Shown: in pieces, positions 58,793 through 64,000 of the stretch
Position numbering within the stretch: the stretch's first letter is position 1
Layout of the letters: each line of letters opens with the position of its first letter
From: Muscardinus avellanarius
Taxonomy: Eukaryota > Chordata > Mammalia > Rodentia > Gliridae
Assembly: GCA_963383645.1 (NCBI GenBank)
Contig: OY726557.1
Coordinates: 149,535,860 to 149,599,859, forward strand
DNA: 64,000 bases
Direction of reading: 5' to 3'
Position numbers and translations under genes: made by a program
Notes under the pieces: model-generated
The model's database searches: none
What the model was told of the DNA's origin: nothing
What the model saw: only the letters and a program-made list of their open reading frames with translations

Positions 58793-59243
58793 TGTGGTTT
58801 GGATCTGGATTGCCCCCCAGACTCATGTGTTGAAGGGTTGGTCCCCAGTGCAACAGTGTCCAGAGTTAAGGCCTTTGGGAAAAGATTGGACCATGCAGAC
58901 TCTGACCTCAACAGTTTATTAATCAATTGAGGACGTCACAATCTGAATGGACTATAGGGAGGTGGCAGAAAGTGTAGGAGGTGAGACCAGGTTGAAGGGA
59001 GTGGCTCTTTGGGGGCATGCCTTTCTCTCTCTCTCTCCCTCCCTCCATCCTGGCTGCCATAAGCTGAGTAGCTTGTTTCTGGCATGCTTTTCTACTATGC
59101 TGTTCTGCCTCACCTCAAGCACAGAACAATGGAGCCAGCCCACCATGGACTAACCCTCTGAACCCAGGAACCAAACAAATCTTTAATTTCTTATGTTGTC
59201 ATTTTCAGGTATTTTGGTCAGAGCAATGAAAATCTAATACACA
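58793..59243 (+). mobile_element. MaLR-type LTR, nearly full length
   Basis: Starts TGTGGTTTGGATCTGGATTG and continues CTCATGTGTTGAAGGGTTGG, GTGCAACAGTGTCCAGAGTT, TAAGGCCTTTGGGAAAAG. A CTCTCTCTCTCTCCCTCCCTC R-like region follows, then AACCAAACAAATCTTTAATT and GTATTTTGGTCAGAGCAATG, ending ATACACA. About 450 bp with TG...CA ends, the expected MaLR length and layout. A clear 5-bp duplication is not seen. Confidence 0.75.
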
Positions 59244-59380
59244 ATGGCCCTTAATGAATATTGGGAAGCAACCAGGACTTCTCGAGGAAGGGTGGGGAGG
59301 CAACAACACAGAAGGCAAAAACAGAAGATAACAGATGAAGGGCCTGAGTTTCAGAGGAAGTAACTATGTATACATTTACC

Positions 59381-59512
59381 TGCTGGTCATGGTGGTACAG
59401 GCCTGTAATCCCAGCACCTGGGAGGCTGAGACAGGAGGATAGCAGGTTTGAAGTCTGCCTCAGCAATTTAGCAAGGCTCTCAGCACTTTAGTGAGACCCT
59501 GTTTCCAAGTTA

Positions 59513-59554
<42 letters not shown>
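59381..59554 (+). mobile_element. B1-like SINE with (TA)n tail
   Basis: Left monomer GGTCATGGTGGTACAGGCCT, GTAATCCCAGCACCTGGGAG, GTGAGACCCTGTTTCCAAG, then A-run and about 17 TA units (59,520-59,554). The ID half is absent, so the element ends at the linker. Confidence 0.85.
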
Positions 59555-59557
<3 letters not shown>

Positions 59558-61299
59558 TAGAACCATAAAAAAGAAATATATAAATTTTACCTTGATAAGT
59601 TACAATATATTTAAATGAATATATGAGACAAATAATGATGATGATTGCCCCTGAGTGGCATTCCTTTTAGATTTAGGGTATTATGACTGTATTATACTAA
59701 AACTCTCAAAGATTTTTAAGTACCCATGATTTCCCTGCCCAGTAGAGTGTCCAAAGGGGGAGCTTTCACTCGGTAGGCCTGGGGAGAAATCCTATCTTCC
59801 CAGGAAACTAAAGAAGAAAGTGTTACGGCAGAGAAGAGTGAAGGCTTTGAGACTGTCAGGATTACATCTGCAGGGACTGAAGTCCAGAAAGCATCCCAAA
59901 ACAAAACAGTGTCCTCTCAGAAGTGAGATTGTGCTTATGGTGCCCCATTTTAAAATTAATCTACTAAATAGGTTTTAGATTGAAAACACCCAACCACTGT
60001 CAGAAATCCAATCTAAAGTTCTCCTTTTATTTTTGAAGAGACTATGGAACCCAGGATAAAACAGCTCCCGAGAGCAATCTTCTTTGCCATTTACAATAAA
60101 TACATCAGCTTCTGATTCCATCAGTAAACTAAGAAGTCGGCAGAAGATAATGCAGTATTCTCCTGAGAGCAAAGATTCTTGTTACCTTATATTCTTATCT
60201 TCTATAAAAGTTTATGGCTTTTGTTGGTGGTATTGCTCTTAAAAAGATAGTATCTTCCACCCTCCACACAGTATCATTGCAGATGTGTTTCTTTTATTTA
60301 TCCTGATAAAATCTAAAATATGCACTGACTGAATATAACTTCAGTGGTTGTCTAGATCCATTGGAGGAAAAAAGGAACAACAACAAAAATGAATGGAGCC
60401 ACAGAAAGTATTAAATATCTAGCTTCCCTAACCCAGCATTACTTGACATTGTGAACAAATACAATATAATTTTGCTTTTAACTGTCTTTCTTCCCTTTCT
60501 CCTCTCACATTCTGTCCTCCATAACTCAACAAGAAGCATCCTAAACAGAACTGAGGATACAGAGACCCTAATTAGATTTTTTTTGAACTGGACCTACAGG
60601 GTTTTTAGCTTTTCTATATTAAACATTATTAAAATGTTCTCTCCCCATATCTTGATGAGGTATTAAGATCCCCCGCTCTTTACCCCCCTTTGAGGATAAG
60701 AAAGTGTTAAAGGCAGGCTCACTCATTCTAACAATTTGCTAAGTCAAGGCCTAAGACAAGGAACCTGAGACCAGCCACAGGGGCTGCCTCTACTTTCTAT
60801 GTCTCTTCTGCTTCCTCTAAACTGGATATCAAGAGGCTGATGAAGTGTCAAGGTTTTCTGTTTTGCTCAGCCCAGGCATTCCTGTTACTAAGGAATCCTC
60901 CTCTAAAGCTGTCCATCTGAATGACAGGAGTTCACCAGCAGACTCTCAGGGGCAATGAATTTCACATTAAGAGCAAGATTGCTATAGTCAGCATTTGAAC
61001 ACAATAAATGATGTGAGCTGGAACATTAACTCTATGCATCTCCTCTACCTCTAACCACCCCCCATGGATACCAAATTCTTTTCAGCATGTAGTTTAGAGT
61101 TTTGAATTTCAACTGTATTGTTTCTACTCATAGAATCCCATTAATATAGCAGTATAGATTATGCAAAAAATATCAAATTAAAATAAAATCATGAAGAATT
61201 TTGCTACTGTTGGATTTATTTATTTATTTATTTAAGTAATACCCAGGGGCTTTCTACTTGGAGCTATAGAGCTATATTCCCAGCCCTTTTTATATTTTG

Positions 61300-61514
61300 T
61301 GTTTCTTTTGGGGGGACGGGGTTCTGAAGATGGAACCCAGGGGCATTCGACTTCTGAGCTACACTCTCTTCCCTATTTTTTATTCTTTATTTTAAAACAG
61401 TGTCTCACTGAGTTGCAAAAGGCCTCACTAAGTAGCTGAGGCTGTCCGAGAAACACAGTCCTCCAGTCTCAGCCTCCTGAATGCTGGAATTACAAGCGAG
61501 TGCCACCATACCTT

Positions 61515-61517
<3 letters not shown>
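61300..61517 (-). mobile_element. Type A SINE, inner element of the nest
   Basis: GGGTTCTGAAGATGGAACCC, TTCTGAGCTACACTCTC, CACTGAGTTGCAAAAGGC, AATGCTGGAATTACAAGCGA. Confidence 0.88.
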
Positions 61518-61568
<51 letters not shown>

Positions 61569-61573
61569 TTTTT
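61518..61573. repeat. (TA)17 followed by T run
   Basis: The dinucleotide run joins the poly-A complement of the next SINE. Confidence 0.95.
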
Positions 61574-61769
61574 GGTGTTAGTACTGGGGTTCCTGGAAGC
61601 TCTTCTACCTCCGGGCTACACTCCCAAATCTATTTTTACATCTTTTTATTTGGAAACAGGGTCTCCTAAGCCAGCGCACGCACGCGTGACTGGCTTTAAA
61701 ACTGCACGATCCTCCTGTCTCTGTCTCCCAAGCATGGGGATTCCAAGCATGTGCCACCACAACCGGCTA
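61551..61769 (-). mobile_element. Type B SINE, young sub-branch, in the nest
   Basis: GGGGTTCCTGGAAGCTCTTC, CTCCTAAGCCAGCGCACGCA hinge (complement of the CTTAGGAG variant), then left monomer ending CACCACAACCGGC. Confidence 0.9.
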
Positions 61770-62086
61770 TATTTTGTTTTAAAACATGGTCTTAGGAGGT
61801 TACTAAGAGGCTAGCTAAATTGCTGAGGCTGGTCTTGAACCTGTGATCCTCCTGTCTCAGCCTCCAAGTACTGGAATTACAAGTATGCACCACCACACCT
61901 GGTTTGTATTTATTTTAAAATAATTCACATAACTAGAAACAAAGGCATAGTACCTGACTGGCCACTTCTGACGATAATAAATAATTGTTGGATTTTTGTA
62001 GGATTATGAACCATATAAACCCTAATGTCCTGTTTAAATGAGTCTTTTATGTAAAAAGACATAATATGGTTGTATTGAATGTTCTT

Positions 62087-62460
62087 TTTTTTTATTTTTG
62101 CAGTACTGGAGATGGAATCCAGGGGCATTCTACCTCTGGGGTTTCTGGAAACCCTTCTACCTCCGGGCTACACTCCCAGACCTATTTTATACATTTTTTT
62201 ATTTCGAAACAGGGTCTCTTAAACCAGCGCAGCTGGCTTCGAACCTGCGTAATCCTCCTGTCTCTGCCTCCCAAGTGCAGGGATTACAAGTGTGCGCCAC
62301 CACTCCTGGCTATTTTTTTTTATTCTTTATTTTTGAAACAGGCTCTCACTGAGTTGCAACAGGCCTCCCTAAGTAGCTAAGGCTGTTCATGAACCTGAAT
62401 CCTCTGGTAGTCTCTGCCTCCCGAATACCGGGATTACAAGTGTGCGTTACCACACCTGGC
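62087..62460 (-). mobile_element. Mosaic SINE: type A tail, complete type B, type A left half
   Basis: The first about 45 bp (GCAGTACTGGAGATGGAATC, GGGGCATTCTACCTCTG) are a type A right end. At about 62,139 the sequence switches to a type B copy (TTTCTGGAAACCCTTCTACC to CACCACTCCTGGC, 62,310). It then resumes type A at the linker (TTTTTATTCTTTATTTTTGA), through to CACACCTGGC. About 17 bp of type A (GAGCTAC..CAGCCC) is missing at the joint, so this is not a simple insertion with duplication. Confidence 0.85.
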
Positions 62461-62896
62461 ACCTAGTATTTTCTTATGCAAAAGTAGCCTCAAAATACTG
62501 TTTCAAAAATGGTTGTTAGAGAGTTGTCTTAACTGGTGTGGAAGTTCCCCTGGTTTATCACATATCAAATGTGGACAGTAGAATGAATGTAATTTAGCGT
62601 GTACATGTCGAGCCTTCTGCTATCATTTTATAGAAAGTAAAATTTTATTTTGCAGAGGATTTATTTTAAATACTAATGATGTTTCCTTGAGGAAACATAC
62701 ATATATATGTTGTTGGTCTCATATTGGAAGGATAATTAGTGTTTTTCAAATTCCTTTAGTATGGAATGACTCCCCACTCCACCACCCTCTGGACTATTTC
62801 TATATACCTTTTTTAATACTTGATTGTCTGTATGGAGGCAAAGAATGGTCAGAATGAAAGCTTTTTAGGATAATATGGATTAAATACCGTGAGAAA

Positions 62897-63115
62897 AGCC
62901 GGGCGTGGTGGCGCATGCTTGTAATCCCAGCATCCGGGAGGCTGAGACTGGAGGATCGCGATTCAAGGACAGCCTCAGCTACTTAGTGAGGCCCTCTGCA
63001 ACTTAGTGAGACCCTGTTTCAAAATAAAGATAAAAAAATTAGGGCAGGGGGTGTAGCTCGGAGGTGGAATATCCCTGGGTTCCATCCCCAGACCCACAGA
63101 ATAAAATAAATAAAT
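62897..63115 (+). mobile_element. Type A SINE, well preserved
   Basis: GCCGGGCGTGGTGGCGCATG, CCTCAGCTACTTAGTGAGGC, GGGGTGTAGCTCGGAGGTGG, tail (AAAT)n. AAATACCGTGAGAAA / AAATACCATGAGAAG at 62,882-62,896 and 63,116-63,130. Confidence 0.94.
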
Positions 63116-63485
63116 AAATACCATGAGAAGTTTACATCACACTGCAGCCCTCAGAGCACAAAGCTTAAGAAAAAAATTGAAGTAGCACTTGGGTTCAAAG
63201 TGAATACGGGCTCATCCTGAACCAATGGTATTACTGCCTCTGCTGCATTTCCTGTAGCGCCCCCTCCCCAGCTCCCTGTGACTCTCGCAGAGAATGTCAG
63301 CTAACCTCTCCAGAATTACCAATTGCCTTGGAACCAATGTGGTTTTCCGTTCTTTTTTCTGCAACACTGATAGGTTATGGGCAGTGCTGGTTAGCAATTG
63401 GTAGGGTAGGCAGTATTCATAGTCAGCCACTAGTGGATATGGGGAAGAAAAGAATGTATAACTAAGCAAAGGTCCTTGTTTTCTT

Positions 63486-63700
63486 TCTTTATTTTTTTTT
63501 TTGTGTGTGGGGGGGTCTTGGAATGAAACCCAGAGGCATTTGACCTCCAAACTACACCCCCTGCACTATTTTTTATTCTTTATTTTGAAACAAGGTCTTA
63601 CTAAGTTCGGAGGACCTCACTAAGTAGCTGAGGCCAGCGCAGTCCTCCAGTCTCAGCCTCCCGAATGCTGGGATTACAAGCGTGTGCCACCACGCCCAGA
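63486..63700 (-). mobile_element. Type A SINE
   Basis: GTCTTGGAATGAAACCCAGA, AATGCTGGGATTACAAGCGT, ending CACGCCCAGA. A perfect TCCTTGTTTTCTT duplication at 63,473-63,485 and 63,701-63,713. A short segment of the left monomer is deleted (GAGGCCAGCGCAGTCC). Confidence 0.93.
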
Positions 63701-63859
63701 TCCTTGTTTTCTTAAAGCATGTTTTAGAATGGAATTAATCTGGACTATGGAATGGGGTATTGGATCAAGTTCTGCCTCTTGCATGAGTTAGATACATCCT
63801 AACTGGAAAGTAATAGCTCTGGACATACTGTTCCTGAAATAAATTGTAATGGGTTGCCA

Positions 63860-64000
63860 AGTTACACTGCATGAACAAACAACCCTGAGTAGTCAGTGGC
63901 TTGTAGAAACAAAACTTTATTTCTGGATCATGTTATATGTCAGGTGTTAATAACCTGTAGTTATGCCCTCCATGTATCTTCTTATTTCAGAGATTCTGGC
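63860..64000. mobile_element. Old repeat entering the window edge
   Basis: CATGAACAAACAACCCTGAG, TAGTCAGTGGCTTGTAGAAA and CAAAACTTTATTTCTGG resemble the common mammalian 'aaacttagtggcttaaaacaac' LTR-type repeat, cut by the window end. Confidence 0.4.

Larger units (their letters stand above)
61237..61903 (-). mobile_element. Outer SINE of a three-SINE nest (parts 61,237-61,290 and 61,770-61,903)
   Basis: The right-half complement (AATACCCAGGGGCTTTCTAC) stops after CAGCCCTTTTTATATTTTG. The matching left half resumes at TATATTTTGTTTTAAAACAT with TAGCTAAATTGCTGAGGCTG and GCACCACCACACCTGG. TATTTTGT on both sides marks the insertion point of the inner elements. Confidence 0.8.
30026..64000 (+). 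other. PDGFD: PDGFD downstream intron (5' part)
   Basis: Starts at a GTAAGT donor. No later PDGFD exon (hinge or cystine-knot domain) was recognised in 34 kb. Stretches where I see nothing beyond AT-rich non-coding DNA: 30,026-32,395, 32,640-33,385, 33,560-33,920, 35,060-35,545, 35,730-36,720, 37,220-37,980, 38,065-38,685, 39,060-39,595, 39,810-40,110, 40,300-41,100, 41,575-42,150, 48,085-48,930, 49,330-49,930, 49,980-50,245, 50,680-50,905, 51,125-51,600, 51,800-52,488, 52,600-54,790, 55,420-56,505, 56,650-57,295, 57,520-58,790, 59,560-61,200, 62,465-62,880, 63,131-63,472 and 63,714-63,850. Confidence 0.75.

Noticed and set aside
58793..59243. 5-bp target duplication for the MaLR LTR
   Set aside because: Flanks ATGTGG and ATGGCC agree only in part; not claimed.
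63212..63550. 112-codon minus-strand open frame
   Set aside because: Starts within a SINE and continues through unconserved sequence with a lysine-rich run; no recognisable domain.
30026..64000. Next PDGFD exon (hinge, starting E-D-F)
   Set aside because: I looked for the EDF..SETNWESV region and the cystine-knot exon and did not see them; they probably lie beyond the window.

Overview
This window is intronic DNA of a mammal, almost certainly a rodent and most likely a squirrel-family species (Sciuridae). The only protein-coding sequence I can support is two consecutive plus-strand exons, at 25,751-25,955 and 29,845-30,025. They encode the CUB domain of platelet-derived growth factor D (PDGFD). 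Protein similarity, reading-frame continuity across the junction and canonical splice sites agree on this. The rodent-type ending of the second exon (YYSFV) supports the lineage. The squirrel assignment rests on dozens of dimeric SINEs with a 7SL-derived B1-like left half and a tRNA/ID-derived right half (B1-dID type); it is an inference.

Layout: 1-25,750 is the tail of the upstream intron (probably intron 1). 25,956-29,844 is the complete intron between the two CUB exons. 30,026-64,000 is the start of the next intron, with no later PDGFD exon recognised. The introns are AT-rich and filled with repeats of several ages: about 40 SINEs, several 3'-end LINE-1 fragments, a LINE-1 nest at 42.8-48.1 kb, an old CR1/L3-like LINE, MIR elements, a MER5-like DNA transposon, MaLR/ERVL-like LTR pieces, a clean solo LTR at 50.25-50.67 kb and many microsatellites. 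Most other open reading frames over 60 codons are chance frames or SINE/LINE sequence.

The strongest observations are these. (1) PDGFD exon 2 has two in-frame acceptors 18 nt apart, which would give two protein isoforms. (2) A LINE-1 with an intact-looking 5' end at 45.1-48.0 kb sits inside an older LINE-1. Its CpG-rich 5' UTR has tandem-repeat structure, its ORF1 is broken by a young SINE and by a nonsense codon, and an opposite-strand L1 fragment occupies the place of ORF2. (3) A distinct SINE subfamily has a shortened left monomer and a diverged right monomer, with one apparent intermediate copy and a younger sub-branch. (4) A 426-bp antisense solo LTR carries a 4-bp target duplication. 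(5) Two related LTR-like elements flank exon 2.

I found no operon-like gene cluster, CRISPR array, RNA gene or new protein system. The window is one growth-factor gene spread over a repeat-dense region.
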